Assembly (NCBI GenBank): GCA_015680685.1
Contig: MNCI01008033.1
Coordinates: 300,990 to 364,989 of the forward strand
From: Gnetum montanum
Lineage: Eukaryota; Streptophyta; Gnetopsida; Gnetales; Gnetaceae
DNA length: 64,000 bases
Reading direction: 5' to 3'
Positions 34,074 through 46,573 of the stretch are shown here, piece after piece. Position 1 is the first letter of the stretch, and every line of letters begins with the position of its first letter. A program made the position numbers and the translations under genes. Under the pieces are notes generated by a model. It saw only the letters and a list, made by a program, of their open reading frames with translations, searched no databases and was not told where the DNA came from.

Positions 34074-35016
34074 TGATGAGTAATGAGGTGCCCCTATGCC
34101 CAACCATATGAATCACAAGCATTCACATAAGATCTAGTTGAATTTTATGGACTTCGTCATTTCTAGTGCACTAGCCATTTAGGAAGCCTTAAGGTTAATC
34201 ATTGTCTTCCCAATTACACTTGTGACATTCATTGGTATGGTTAAGTGTAACTGAGGCATTTGATTTTTATCATTTTTTATGTTTTATAGATCGGTGTTCA
34301 AATATGGATAAAAGTAATTTAATTAACTAATTTATTAGCATTTAACTAATCCTAACATAAGTATCTATTCCTTCTTTCCGTACACATCTTGAACCCATGT
34401 ATCTGCTACTGGGTGACCAAGCGCTATGCTACTGGGTGTACCAAGCAATAATGTTGTTGGGATTACCAAGCGAGTACATGTTATGCTTGAAGTGGTCATA
34501 CTTATGTGTGTAATCTATCTAGCTTAATTGCTTATCTAACATAGTAACTAGAAAATAATTGCTAATTAATTAAAAACATTTAATAAATAATTAAAAATAG
34601 TAAATGCATAAATAAAATATCTAATCTATCCAAAGTGTTGCAAGATTTATTAAAAAACTTATCTTTATTGTTGCACACACTATTGTGCTCAGGTACAACA
34701 ATGCTTGAATAAAGATCCATACATTAATGACTCTTGTTGCGAGAACTCAGGGGAAAAATTCTAACTTTCAAATGGAAAAAAATGTAAGAGCTTTGTAGCT
34801 ATTGAAATCTAGATTTCCATAAATGCAACTGGTAGGCGTGTATTTACAGGCAATAGATAGACATTGTGTTGATGGGGCCTCATCAACGTAGGGTAAGATG
34901 CATCGACAAGGCCTCGTTGATGCAGCCAACCAACAACGACTCATCAACCTTCATTTCCTGTGCCACTAGTCATAAGACTGAAGAAAAATGTTGACAGTCC
35001 CAAGTAGTCACCAACA
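34074..35016 (-). repeat. 5' LTR of A1
   Basis: On the minus strand it starts TGTTGGTGAC (35016) and ends ACTCATCA (34074), 943 bp, followed by the primer site. The end CTCATCA is shared with the A2 and A3 LTRs. The U3 part contains GTTGATGAG/CATCAACG inverted words (~34860-34950). The 5-mer GTTAT (35017-35021) next to it may be one arm of a target duplication, but the other end of the element is lost. Confidence 0.7.
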
Positions 35017-35248
35017 GTTATTTTTGATGCTAGAAGGAGGATAAGAAAATTTGTTACCTAAGTTCATAAGTTAGTAAATTATTAAATTTAAAGAGTTTGA
35101 TAGTCCTAGCATACCAATAGTTCTTTTTGGTACTAAGAGGACTTGAAAGAAAAGTAGTTATTATTTTGAGTTAATGACCAAATAGACTAGTAGTTTAGAA
35201 GATTTCAAAAGTCCTAAAGAATTTTCTAATTATAAGATTGATTATTCA

Positions 35249-36577
35249 TTGGAAGAAGTAAAGAAAAAGGTTTTTAAGTTTTGGACAAGTGCTAGAGTAA
35301 AAACTAAAAGAATAAAGAGATCACCTCTTGTATTCAGTTTATTAGTCCATAAGATAAGGTTGAAGAAATATAAGAGTTCAACAATAAAAAAGAATTCTAG
35401 TAAGATGGTGAATCCTCAACCAATGAATCCTTAGCAAGAAGTTATACCATTAAGGTTTCAAAACTATAATGATATTCCTAAGGTAGTTTACAAATATTTG
35501 CATGAGCTTTTTATTCTTGAAAAAGCTTACTTGGTTGAAGAATACACTCACCTATTTGAGTTAGCTTTAGCTTATGCAAATATTCAACACCAATATCAAG
35601 CCTGTAGGTTTTTTGTAGCAAATTTAAAGGATATGACTCAAATTTGGTATTCAAACTTTCCAAGCAAGAGTATCACAAGTTGAGATGATATAAAATCTCT
35701 TTTCATGGCTCAGTTTGGTAATCAATTGGATCAACAACAATTACATTATGGGCCAGTACAAGCTTAGAAAGGGGTTAAAGAGTCAATTAGAGATTTCAAC
35801 ATTAAATTTCAATGAACTTGTGAGCTCTTTCAAAGACAATATAGACCATCAGATGAAATGCTTAGAAATAATTATCTTAAGGCTATGAATCTCAATATTT
35901 TAATCTAGTTAAGAAGAAATCAAAACTTGCTACCACTGAACGACTACTTTAGTGAAGCTATATAGTTAGAAAAACAAAGGCACTTGAATAATGAAGAAAT
36001 TATCACAACTCAAACAAGAGAAGAAAAAATTATGATTCCTGTGCAAGATTTTGTCCAACTTAAAGCATTACTGGGGCCATATCATATTAAGATACAGTAA
36101 GAGTTAGAAAGTAGAGAATATGAAAAAGGATGATTAATGAGAGATTTCTCTAACAAAGTAATGAAACTAGAAAAAGCTTTGGTAAAACTTAAAATCAAGG
36201 AAGAAAAGAAAAATAGAAAACATAAGCATCAAGATACTAAGTTAGCAGATGATGAGGATGAAAGTGATGTTATTGTATCCAACTTCTTTGATATTGAATT
36301 TGATAATGAGCTATCTAGTGTTCATTATGTAAGCAAATATTCTAAGAATGAATCTAGTGATACCTTTTCCCTATCAAGTTTTGAAGAGGATATATTATTA
36401 GATGAAGAGTGTAATAACAATGAAGAAAATAAATATAATCTACAATCAAAGGAAAAATTAATCACTTCCAAGCTTTCAAATGTCATTTTTGATCCATTTA
36501 CTAAGAGGAAGATTTTCAAACCAAGTGGAAGACAGAAAAATAAAAGTAACGAAGATGAAGTAGAGAAAAGTACTTAA
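35249..36577 (+). pseudogene. Element D gag
   Basis: Plus-strand segments: a basic N-terminal stretch (KKKVFKFWTSARVKTKR), then LHELFILEKAYLVEEYTHLF, LKDMTQIWYSNFPSKSI, LFMAQFGNQL, ESIRDFNIKF and EMLRNNYLKAM. These follow the retrotransposon-gag pattern (AxxWFxxLPxxSIxSWxxLxxxFxxQF...ESLxxFxxRF). The C-terminal part (36137-36577) is a Lys/Glu-rich coiled coil followed by an acidic Ser-rich region. Four or more stops interrupt the frame. Confidence 0.6.
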
Positions 36578-36717
36578 AATAAGACTTTTAATAAATAGAT
36601 GAAAAAACCAGGCTTTTATGGAATGGAGAATATAATCTAATTGAGGATCTTAAACATTGCAAAGTCAACACTAGGATCTATTAATTGTTACAGATAGGAG
36701 ATTAGTAGAGAAAAGCT

Positions 36718-37165
36718 TTGGAGCTTATTAAAGGTATAAGGAGAGTTGGAGAGTTAAAGTTAAGATATGTGTCTAACATCGATAAGACAATGAAAACTAG
36801 CTATGATTGTACTCATGATAAAGAAGCTCCTCCTTTTCTTTTAACAATGAAGTTAAAAGATAATTATCTTCACAATTGTCTGGTTGATTTTGGAGCTACA
36901 TCTACTATCATGCCATTATCTATATATAAAAAACTTATTGTGACTCCTAAATAATCCAATAAAAAGATTGTTCAAGTGGACAAAAGTAGAGTGAAGATTT
37001 TGGATCAACTACCCAATGTTCTATTCGAAATCACTTCTGAACCCCATATAAAAAGTAAAGTAACCATTTAAGTAGTAGATATCCTATATTTACATAGTCA
37101 TTTGTTAAGTAGAAGTTGGAGCAAAAATTTCTTAGGTTACATATCCACAGATTATTCACATATGT
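36718..37165 (+). pseudogene. Element D retropepsin
   Basis: Contains NCLVDFGATSTIMPLSIYKK, a retropepsin active-site segment (the usual LVDxGAxxNIMP), with Gly preserved. About 60 residues later comes LHSHLLSRSWSKNFLGYIST with DYSHMWL, the plant gypsy protease tail pattern (LLSRxWSxxLxGYxxxDxSHLWxPYK). Stop codons occur after KLIVTPK and before the tail. Confidence 0.65.
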
Positions 37166-37189
37166 GGCTATCTTGAAAAAGGGAACCAA

Positions 37190-37209
37190 ATCATATATAT
37201 ATATATATA
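37190..37209. repeat. (TA)n microsatellite
   Basis: About ten TA units between element D and the A2 LTR; possibly the seam between the two. Confidence 0.8.
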
Positions 37210-37233
37210 GTTGATGAATCATGGTTTGTCAGG

Positions 37234-38113
37234 TGTTGATATCGAACCCTTAATGTCAGACCCTTGACGTTGGACCCTTGACATAAGACCCTTGACATTG
37301 GACCCCCAATATCAGACCCTTGATATCGAGTACACGATATCATGGCCTGGCTAGCGATATCGGATACGCGATATCGTAGTTTCCGTGTGAGCCTATATAT
37401 ACATAATGGGACACATGGAAAAGTCATAGGAAAATTTAGTGTTAGAGTAGGATCTTTTTGTCAGTTTTCAATTTCTCACAACCCTTTCCCCAATGCATGC
37501 TCACAGTGTGATGATTGTAATTGTATGAAACCTTTATTCGAGTGTGACGTATTGGACACGCACATGACTAGTAATAAAGATCGAGATTACTTCATCATTG
37601 TAGCATTCACTTAGTTTTAATTGTTATTTATTGCTTTCTTACTTAATATCTCTTTACCTTCCTATCCTATCCCTATTATCAATGTGGAATGAGTATGACT
37701 TAATCACGAGCATTTAAGTGTAACTACTTGGTATCCCAATAGCGTACCTAGGACATGTGCTTGGTAATCCTAGTGGTAGTACATGAGGTCCAAGATGTGT
37801 ATGGATGATTAAGGGATGGATGCTCATCACACTTAGGCTAGCTTAGACTCTCTTCAGCCTTTCCCTATTAGCTTAAACAAAGTTATTTCCATTGTACCTA
37901 GGAGTAGCACTAGTTAGGACCACATCATACACCTCACTTTGGACTAAACCATACGTGACAAAGCAAATACTAGTCCAGGTGGGAAGATAGCAAACTGCGA
38001 TCAACGTGTAACAATCTAAATACCACAACTAGTTCATTTGCAGAGTTCGATCAAATCGTGCGTGAACGCTCGTATTTGTATGGTTGAGTGTAGGGGTACC
38101 TTGCCACTCATCA
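37234..38113 (+). repeat. 5' LTR of Athila-like element A2
   Basis: Starts TGTTGATATC (start uncertain by ~25 bases) and ends CACTCATCA, ~880 bp. It has a TATA-like CTATATATACA at ~37393-37403. Upstream of it are tandem GACCCTTGACAT-type 15-16-mers (37258-37330) and repeated GATATC palindromes (37322-37376). Shares the last third with the A3 LTR, including GAGTATGACTT and GGTTGAGTGTAGGGGTACCT. Confidence 0.7.
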
Positions 38114-38114
38114 T

Positions 38115-38132
38115 TGGCACCATTGCTGAGGA
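38115..38132 (+). other. A2 primer-binding site, tRNA-Asp type
   Basis: TGGCACCATTGCTGAGGA, 14 of 18 bases equal to the canonical tRNA-Asp primer site; one base after the LTR end. Confidence 0.6.
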
Positions 38133-38246
38133 TAGTGCTAGTTATTTAGATTAGTTACATCATACAAGATCATTGTAAAAAAGTATTCATGATACATCTC
38201 TTAGAAAATAAATTAATTTCAATTAAGTCACACACGACTCACAATA

Positions 38247-39440
38247 ATGTCTCTCTCACAAGATTATGATAACGCAACAACTAGTAAGGCAATTCATTGG
38301 AGAACTAACAAATTATATGATGATGAAGATGAAGTTTGGAGTACTCAATCTGATGCAGGGGTCTCCTATGTAGATCAATGAAGACAACATCGTCCCAACT
38401 CACAAATTCATAATCTACCTAATGATGATGAACCCCTGCTGGCCACTAAGAGCCTAACACATATACAAGAGGCTGTTTGAATATCCTGCAGGCATCATAA
38501 GGAAAGCTGTCTACCCAGGCTTGATTTAAATAACTTTCCAAAATTTTTAAGAGGCTATGATTTAGATACACAACATCATTTACAAGCCTTCCATGATGCC
38601 CATGTATGGAATAATATTGATAATGGGTGGCAAAAACTTAAGCTCTTTCCTACAACACTCGTTGGCCAAGCAAAAGTATGGTACAGGTCCTTAAGACCAA
38701 AATCAATTCGAAGTTGGCTGACAATGGTAGAACTCTTCAATGAAAGATATCAAACCTATGAAAGAGTGCCAACCTTGAGGAAGCAAATCCAAGAGTGGAA
38801 ATAAGCGCAACATGAACCCTTGGACATGGCCTTAGAAAGATATTATGCATTGTTAAATAACTGCCCATGCCATGGGTTCTCCGAGGAAAGGCTAATGTAT
38901 CACATCATAGATGGGCTTTGTAATGAAACAAGGGAAACCCTAGGGATGTATGCCCTAGGTCAACTATATGAGCTACAAACCCACCAATTTCAAGAGCTTA
39001 TTACACAGGTAGAAAAAGAAGAAGGAGAAATGGCTAAATGGGAGAATGTTGAAAGCTCTCAATGGGATCACAATCTTGAATTAGCAAAGGTCCATGATCA
39101 TGAAGAAGAGAAATCAACTCACCTTAAGGAGGTGGAATCATCATTGCCAATGCTACAATCACTAGATGAAATTGAGGAAAAGATCAATAAGATGATGGAA
39201 TGGATACATAAAAAATGTGGAGAATATGCTGACACTATTAGAGGTAGAACCATGAAGAATGAAGAGGTAGGATAGAACACCCTTAGACAATCAGAAAGAA
39301 GGGTTGAAGAGAATAAGAACTCAACTACTAATCATACGTATCAATGTAGCATTTTTCTATACGATCACCCCAAAGGTCAATTCCCAATCATGTCACATTT
39401 ACATGAGCATTGGAGAAGAATGCTACATCCAGAGTTCGTA
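38247..39440 (+). pseudogene. A2 gag
   Basis: One frame from an ATG at 38247 (MSLSQDYDNATT) through 39275, with about four stops. Core segments: LDLNNFPKFLRGYD, NGWQKLKLFPTTLVGQAKVW, IRSWLTMVELFNERYQTYER, HEPLDMALERYYALLNNCPC and HIIDGLCNETRETLG. These match A1 and A3 gag. Beyond 39275, in shifted frames, the Cys/His region reads YDHPKGQFPIMSHLHEH, where the expected Cys before P is Phe, so the finger is broken. Followed by a Pro/Ser-rich linker. Confidence 0.75.
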
Positions 39441-40045
39441 CAAAAATACTGTGTTCAATCATAGTGGCAAAAATCTAAGTCATGGGGGAGGCCACCCTCA
39501 AACTAGTCGCACCCTTCATATCATCCAAACCTAAGCGCTTATCAGGTTCAACATCCTATTTCCCCAATTGGGTCAACATATTCTATCTCACCACATTGTT
39601 ATTATTCTCCTGAGTACTATCAGCTCGTGTCCTTTCCAACAAGATCACCACCTCATGTTCCTTATGCTTCTCCTTACTCTTAATATTTTAACCCTTCACC
39701 TCCTTCTACATTGCCACCAATAGTACCAGAAGGTTTTGCACCATAGCATCGACCCACAAACATTACTTGTGCTACTACTGTTAACTGCAGTGGGAATCCT
39801 CCACAACATTAAAGGTATCCCTTCTTTAGACATGACTGGAGAAAGGAACAACATAGTTTTGAGACCACTACATCCTCCAACTTAGCACAAGTTCAACACT
39901 GTGGTGCATCTTTCTCCTTAAATACAATGCCTTGTGTTATCTTAACAAGGCCATCACTCAATACTCCAACAACTGTGTGTCCCAATGAATATAGCCATGT
40001 AGGGAGACATATCAATCCTTGCATACCATCTTACGGTCAAGGGTG
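39441..40045 (+). other. A2 proline-rich linker, then insertion point of B
   Basis: Plus-strand frames are Pro/Tyr/Ser-rich, like the gag-protease linker of A3 (62893-63450). The A2 sequence stops at 40050 where element B begins. Confidence 0.4.
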
Positions 40046-40050
40046 CCATA
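40046..40050. repeat. TSD of element B (CCATA, left)
   Basis: Identical to 59824-59828. Confidence 0.85.
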
Positions 40051-42208
40051 TGAAACACCATCAATTTTGGGCTCTTGTGACTTAGTACTAGATTTGTCTG
40101 AGCATCGAGACCTAGGTGAAATTTCTCCAAGTGTGGTGTCATGTTGGGTCACACAGATCGCATGGCACCCTGGAAGTCCTAACACCTACAAAGTTTCTTT
40201 TGAGTATATTTGCTACACCCCTCGACATAGTCAACGTAGCATCCATGTCCATGGCCAGTTTTTATCAAAAGGACACCAAGGGTGGGCTAAGAAATTCGAC
40301 AAATTTTCTATCTTTTGGGCCATCCCAGTTGCCAGTCCACCCAGGTGCTAGGCTAGGAGCAGTCAAAAGTGTTCATGATGTGCAAAATAGTTTGGCAAAT
40401 TTTCTATTTTTGACCTGCTATGCTTTGCCACACTACACAGCGTAGACAGTAGAGCAAGCCATGTGGGATTGAATTTTTTCTAAGTGTTGAATCAAATATA
40501 GAAGGTGCATTTGGGTGATTCTTCAACTTCTGAGGCTGCCTATCCTACTTCACCACAAGGTGTGACCAACGTGTCATGGGAAAGCTTTGCAAATTTTGCT
40601 AAAATTTGGCCCAAAGTGGTGCTACACTATGCTATGTTGCATAGCGTAGCGTAAGTTTAGAGCCCAGATTTTTTTTAAGTGCTGGATCAGAAAATAGTCA
40701 AGCTATCTAGCTACATTTAGCAATTTTCTGACTCCCAAAGTTGCTTGGCTAGCTACACAACAGAATGTAATTAGCTTGTCATGAAGGAAAATTGCAAGTC
40801 TTATCAAGAATCAACCAAAAATAGATGCTATGTTGCATAGAGTAGCACAACGTAATAGAGATGCCAGGGTCCAAAACTTCATAAGTATGAAATAGAAAGT
40901 TGTCAAGCCATTTTGACATAAATGATGCATTTTTAGGTTGATAAAATTGCTTGCTTAGCTACATGTGGAAGTGTGATCAAGAAGCATCTCAAAATTCGGT
41001 CAAAATTGATCAAAACAGGGGTTCTACGCTCTGCTACGCTGTGCAGCGTAGATAGTGGAGCAAGCCAGAAATGTAAAATTTTCCAAGTGTTCACGCTATG
41101 CTTTGCTACACTAGTCAACTTAGACAACATAGCACTTAGGAAACACCTTTTGAATGCCTCTAGAAGCTTCCAAAATTCGGCATTGACTATCATTCTTGCT
41201 TTAGCACCTCTTCGGGGGCCAAAGTAAGTAGTCTATTTTTTTTTGCATCCCCTGTTGGTCCTCGAAATTGTCCCTATGCTTGACCCTACTCGAAAGAGGA
41301 GGGAAGACGTAGTCTTGGAGCATAGGCTCCAATTTGCATTTATTCTACGCATTATGTAAAAAACATGATAGTCCTTTAGATTTTGGCACATGCGGTCTGG
41401 GGAATATGGTCACAGTTTGACAGATTTTGGTTCATGTTCTTGTCCTATCTAGCATAGCACCACATCCACGTTCGTGCTACGTGGGACCCTGGACATGTGG
41501 CATTCAAACCACGTTTCTCCCCAACCCTGGCTCTATAAATACCTCGGTAAATGACATTCTAAGGGTTGGCTTTTGCAATTAACTTTGATAGAAGATTGGC
41601 AAGCAAAAAGTTGATCAGCGACAAATCTTAGCATTCAGGCTTTCAAAATCCTTGCTCCACTCCCATGCCTGAACATGACACCTGTCCATGCACAGCATAG
41701 CAACTCTTAGATCATCAAACATCAACTTGTCCATGCCTATCAACACCATGTTTGCAACACTCTAGGGAGCATGGCCATATTGCCTTACTGCCTAGTTATT
41801 TCTGTCTACGCCGCACACCAATTGTACACATCATTCAATCAAAAGCCATGTCCCCCAATCTTGGGGTGGTGCATTTCTTTACTTGCACTCTCATTTGATT
41901 CTTTTACTACAACATTTTAAACTATTAGCGTATCTATTTCTTTATATCGTCATATGCACCTACGCTCATATTCTCTCACTGTTATGCATATTACACTCCT
42001 ACTTATTCCAAACTCTTATACGTGATGCTTAAAATCATTATCTCCACACAGTTATTTTAACATCACATAATTCCCTGTCTGATTGACAAGATTGATCAGG
42101 GTGCCCCATTTCCATTTTTCCCAACATAGCCCTCCTACGGACTCGGGGTTAGGCTATGCGCCTGACAACCTCTCGGTGTTCCAGCCATTGAAATTTTTAG
42201 ATGCTACA
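40051..42208 (+). repeat. 5' LTR of element B
   Basis: 2,158 bp, TG...CA. The TATA box CTATAAATACC is at ~41533-41543, so U3 is ~1.48 kb. U3 is filled with inverted words of the type CTACGCT...AGCGTAG (~40400-41130). The 3' LTR copy is at 57650. Confidence 0.9.
41533..41541 (+). promoter_or_regulatory. TATA box in the B 5' LTR
   Basis: CTATAAATA, preserved at the same place in the 3' LTR (59148-59156); likely drives genomic RNA synthesis. Confidence 0.6.
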
Positions 42209-42213
42209 ATTTT

Positions 42214-42231
42214 TGGCACTAGAAGGAGGGC
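42214..42231 (+). other. Element B primer-binding site
   Basis: TGGCACTAGAAGGAGGGC follows the 5' LTR by five bases; starting with TGG fits the complement of a tRNA CCA end. The matching tRNA is not identified. Element D carries nearly the same site. Confidence 0.5.
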
Positions 42232-43480
42232 CTGAACCTCTATGTTCCTTCTATGCGTCACAGGTAGTCCTGTGTGGCTTGTGTACCTCCTTGCTAGCAT
42301 AAACATAACACCCTTATGGACCTGCTATGGCAGTAGCTGGATCATAGGCTAGCGTAGGGGTTGTTTATGTTTCAGTTGGTATAGTAAGGTCCCAGTTGAT
42401 GATTCCCCTGGAACCCCATAGGATAAAGAGCCCAAAATGGTATATTGTGTTAAACTCTGTGTTCCGCGTAGTATAACACATGTAGTGTAACATGTATAGT
42501 GGAATAAGTGTAGCGTAACAACCTTGTCAGTGTGACAGTCTCATCTAGTGTAGCGAGTGTAGCAGCGTAAACCACTACTTTTTCAACATTTTTAAACTTT
42601 GCCATTTCTAGCTTGCTTTCTATGTAGCTCACCTATTTCTTTATTTCTTACATCCTTTTGACATAGTAAAGGAATGAATCCACCTAGCACCTTAGTCACC
42701 ACCTTGAGCTTGGGGATGGCCCATCCCTCGCAACATGTGATGGATCCTAAGCAACCATCTAGCCTAGTGTGGATACCACGGTAGTCTCTTCGACTGCAAC
42801 ATTAATCTCCTGAACGTACAGCTCGTGAGGAAGAGAGATATAACATTTGATGCACAAGAATCCAAGCAGGTCTTCCACTAGACTACCAAGAATACGAATA
42901 AAAGCATAACTTTGAAATTATTCATCAGAATGGGAGGGATTTCCTTCCTACTCCTGGGGCCACTATACCACTCACTGAAATGTTTCAATGGATATTGAAT
43001 CAACATATTCGACTGAGTGCATCAAAAGAGCAAGACGCCTTCATGATGGGCAAGAGGAATTTGAGTCCCATTCCAAAAGTGGTGGCCCACCTTACCCAAC
43101 AACTTCACAGACCACTCCTATGTTATATCCACACTAGTTATAGTCCTTCGCCTCTTTGGTGATAGTGACAACACTTTTACAACCCAAACCTTACTTGGTC
43201 ATAGGTAGTCATCAAACATTGTCAACTCAATAGCATGCAGGGCCTTCGGTTTCCTTTCCCTTTAATATTCCTTCATAGTCCATACAGTTTTCTCAACCTA
43301 TGATGTGTACGTTACCATGTGTACATACCATGTCTACCACACAACCACAAATGAGCCTTACTTCTGTTATCTCCTCTACATCGATTCCACTACCAACAAC
43401 AGTCCCAACCTCAACTGCGTGGTGGACATCGACATCGTTCCCTACTATTCAACTATCACAAACATTGTAGTATGTATAGC
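42232..43480 (+). other. Element B leader
   Basis: No conserved domain in either strand. Contains CTAGCGTA/GTAGCGTAAC words like those of the LTR. In Ogre-type relatives an extra ORF may sit here, but none is recognisable. Confidence 0.4.
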
Positions 43481-43489
43481 CCAAGATGT

Positions 43490-45450
43490 ATCAAGCTCCG
43501 CACACAGTACAACCAACCATGGGGCTATGGGCTGCTTCAGCAACGGGGCAGGTGACTATTCCCATGGCATCACAAATGGTTGTCATTTCGGTGGCACCAC
43601 CCACAGGATTGTGGGCTGCTCAAGTGGCCCCACTAGTAGGAGTTTTTCTAATAGCTCCCCCATTGGAATTCACAGTTCCACCAACAACACCATCCATGAT
43701 GACTGCCTCGACGATGCCACTGACAGTTCAACTTACGCAACTTGCTGTAACACCCCGAGATCTAGGCCAAGCTTTCTAGCTTATTTAGACCCTTACTAAT
43801 GAAGTCAAGTGAATTAAAGCCATTGGTTCTAAAATAGTCCCAGTCATGGACTTTTATCACGATGACCCAATTAACCTAGCCATTCCTCCACTTACGTTGC
43901 CTCATAGGGTACAACTCCCCCCAGTTTACAAAATACAATGGAGAGGGCAATCCAAATGCCCATCTTGTTACTTTTAGATCCAAGTCCCTGTTATTACAAT
44001 CATGGCCGCATGTAATCATTCGTGTTTTTGCCATGTCATTAATTGGTAAGGCTTTGGATTGGTATCATGTGCTTCCTCGTGCATCAATTTCAATGTTAGA
44101 AGAATTGTTGAGCCAATTTGTGAGTCGCTTCAAGTATAACTTGAAGCTAGAAGTTACCTTAGATTGACTTATGAATGTTAAACAAGAACCATTAGAACCC
44201 GTTCAAAAATTTATACAACGCTGGAGTATTGCTTTGAATGAAATCCATGAACCAATCACCGAATCACATTTACTTGCTATTTTTAAAGGTGTTGTAAATG
44301 ATTTCATCAAATCTAAGTTATATTACTTAGCGCCACATTCCCTTAGTTAGGATTTTGTGCAAAAAAAAAGTATACAAGATGCAGCAGAAGAGTAAAGACC
44401 TGGCTTACATAACTTACAAAAATGCATACACAAAGAAAGAAAAGGAAAAGCGAAAGGCCACTGTGGTTGCTGTGGTTAATGAAACCAAGCCCAACAATAA
44501 ACAACCTACCAAAGCATGAAAAACCACAACCACTGCTACCAAAACACCAAGCTCTAGCAAAATGGGGGTTAGCCAACCTACAGTGTCGACGACCATGGCA
44601 CAAGCCATGCCAAGGCCAAATTTTGAGTGTAAGGATTTCTCTAAATACACTCCATTGCCAATTAAGCTATCACAGCTATTGGACCAACTGTTGAATGTTG
44701 GGTGGATTCAATTTAAGCAAATGTCAGTAGAGGCTCATAAGTGTCATGAAAGGTATTGTGAAATCCTTTGTGACCCCTCTGTAGCCACGCCTAATGAATC
44801 TCCTGTGCATAAAAATTTTAGGCTCGAACAATTTTGTAACTACCACCAGTTGTGTGATCATGATACCAACTATTGCCTCGCATTAAAAGATGACGTTCAA
44901 TGCATGATTGATCAAGGTAAGCTGGTTCTTGATGAAACTAGTCCCATCTGGCCAAAAAACCAGTTAATGAATGTCTACAAAGACCCGTTGAACGTTAGTA
45001 ATACAGGCTACACTATTAATGTTATTAGTGTTGAGGATAGTATAGAGTCTACACATAAGTCATTTGTTGTCCATCCACCTTCTCAAGGTACTGCGGTTTC
45101 ATTGGCACCTAGGCCACAACCTCCTTTTGTTATTAAAAGGCAACCATAGGAGCCCGATGCCCCCTTTATGATTAAGGCCCCTCAACATGCTATTCCAACA
45201 ATGCAAGCACCTTTTGTTATAAGGGCACCAAAGCATACAAACTTCCCACTTGCCCAGAGTCCGGTAGCTGGAACTACATCACAACCCCCTCGCTTAAGAA
45301 AACGTGATGAGCACCTGGTGGATAAGATGATTAGAGAATGTATTGCACTAGGCCCCCCTAAGCCCATCCCTTTATTAGTGGTTCCCATGGCCTCACAATC
45401 TAAAGATAAAATAGAAATGCATTCACAACAAGTAGCTGCTGAGGCTTAAA
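43490..45450 (+). pseudogene. Element B gag
   Basis: A Pro/Ala/Thr-rich N-terminal part (~43490-43780), then, over two frames, the gag core: NAHLVTFRSKSL, IGKALDWYHVLPRASI, LLSQFVSRFKYNL and EPVQKFIQRWSI (~43940-44240). The C-terminal part, one open frame at 44562-45149, contains FSKYTPLPIKLSQLLDQLL and the Tat-type zinc segment CNYHQLCDHDTNYCLALKDD with DQGKLV after it. Stops and frameshifts separate the parts; 44562-45149 alone is open for 195 codons. Confidence 0.75.
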
Positions 45451-45469
45451 AGCCTACTACTCAACCAAA

Positions 45470-46140
45470 AGCCAAACCTCCTTATTTTCAAGGAATTTGT
45501 CTCTCAGGGTACATGGAGGAAGTAAAAACTACAAAACTACTGGGCATTAGGCAAGAATTTCTAGACACCCTTACACAAGTTAAACAGGCTCTAAAATAAA
45601 AAAATACAACATTAAGCTTGTACGATTTAATAATGACCTCCGTAGCACATCGTGAAGCCTTGATTTACGTGTTAGCATCTATACCCATTAAAGAAGACAT
45701 GCCCATAGAGGAAACAACCATTCATGCTATTATGCTTCCATCTACGGCTAGAGAAACACAGGTAATTTACTTTAGTTTTCATGATGAAGCTATTAAAGCT
45801 GATTCTAAAATGGGTCAGGTAACCACTACCCTTATGTTTATAATGATTCGGGTAGGTCAATACAAGATTCATAGGGTGCATGTTGATGACAGAGTTTCAA
45901 CCAATGTGATCCTGTGTCTTGTTGTTGACAAGTTGGGCCTAGTAGACCAAATCAAGCCCACAACAACTTCTTATATAAAGTCCTTCAATGGGACACATGT
46001 TGTGGTCAAGGGGACTATCACTGTCAACTTTGTAGCAAGGGATCAGTTCCCCACTAGCGTAGAATTTATTGTGGTGGAAGAAATGCCCGGGTTCAATTTG
46101 ATCTTGGGAAGATCTTGGTTAGCCTAGCTAAGGGCCATCT
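45470..46140 (+). pseudogene. Element B retropepsin
   Basis: The open frame 45618-46127 contains IHRVHVDDRVSTNVI (active-site VDxGSSxN with Gly replaced by Arg) and, ~75 residues later, FNLILGRSWLA, the LLGRxWLH flap-strand motif of Tat-type proteases. A stop follows SWLA; the frame continues past it to about 46460. Confidence 0.75.
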
Positions 46141-46573
46141 CTTCACCAATACATTAAGAGATCCATCTACCTTATGCAGGTAGAGAAGTGGTGATCTTCG
46201 ACGATGATGTAGCCCACTGGGGTATAAACAACATAAACATAGAGCATGGGTTAGAGATAGAAGTCTCTAAGGGTGTGTCACCTATCCACGTTGAAATCCA
46301 ATGTTGCCTCTCCATTAAACCCAACAAAACTGATGAGCCACACAAACAAACTATATGGGTAGAGCTACCTTTCTCAACAACTAATGATAACTTAGAGGAA
46401 TATTGCTCTAAGTCCTCCAGGCCATATGCTTCACCTAACCCACATCAGGTTAGGAAATAGTTACACGATTAGGGCATGGCCCTACTTTACTTTTTTCATT
46501 CCTTTGTTTTAACACTTTGTATTTGTACAAGTTTCAAGTTTGCATTGTGTTTACCTTTTGTATTTGTTAAGCT

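Larger units (their letters stand above)
26461..35016 (-). mobile_element. Athila-like LTR retrotransposon A1, 3' end missing
   Basis: Minus-strand element with 5' LTR (35016-34074), a tRNA-Asp-type primer site (34072-34055), gag (33917-30364, split by a solo LTR), protease, RT-RNase H and integrase down to 26461. The 3' UTR and 3' LTR are not found; sequence switches to fragment C at ~26400-26460. The RT box FMDDF and the segment DHFPLLFIDQVLD...DGYSGYN are characteristic of the Athila lineage. All frames carry stops. Confidence 0.8.
35017..37165 (+). mobile_element. Internal fragment of gypsy element D
   Basis: Plus strand: a primer-site-like TGATGCTAGAAGGAGGATAAG at 35025-35045, a leader, gag, and protease ending at ~37165. 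The primer site matches that of element B (TGGCACTAGAAGGAGGG) except for a few bases, so D and B use the same kind of primer. The D LTR that should precede it lies beyond the A1 insertion or is deleted; no RT follows. Confidence 0.55.

Noticed and set aside
43305-43799. 164-codon plus-strand frame rich in Ser/Thr/Asn/His
   Set aside because: The overlapping frame at 43486-43779 (Pro/Ala/Thr-rich) continues into the gag core, so the longer frame is probably a shadow.
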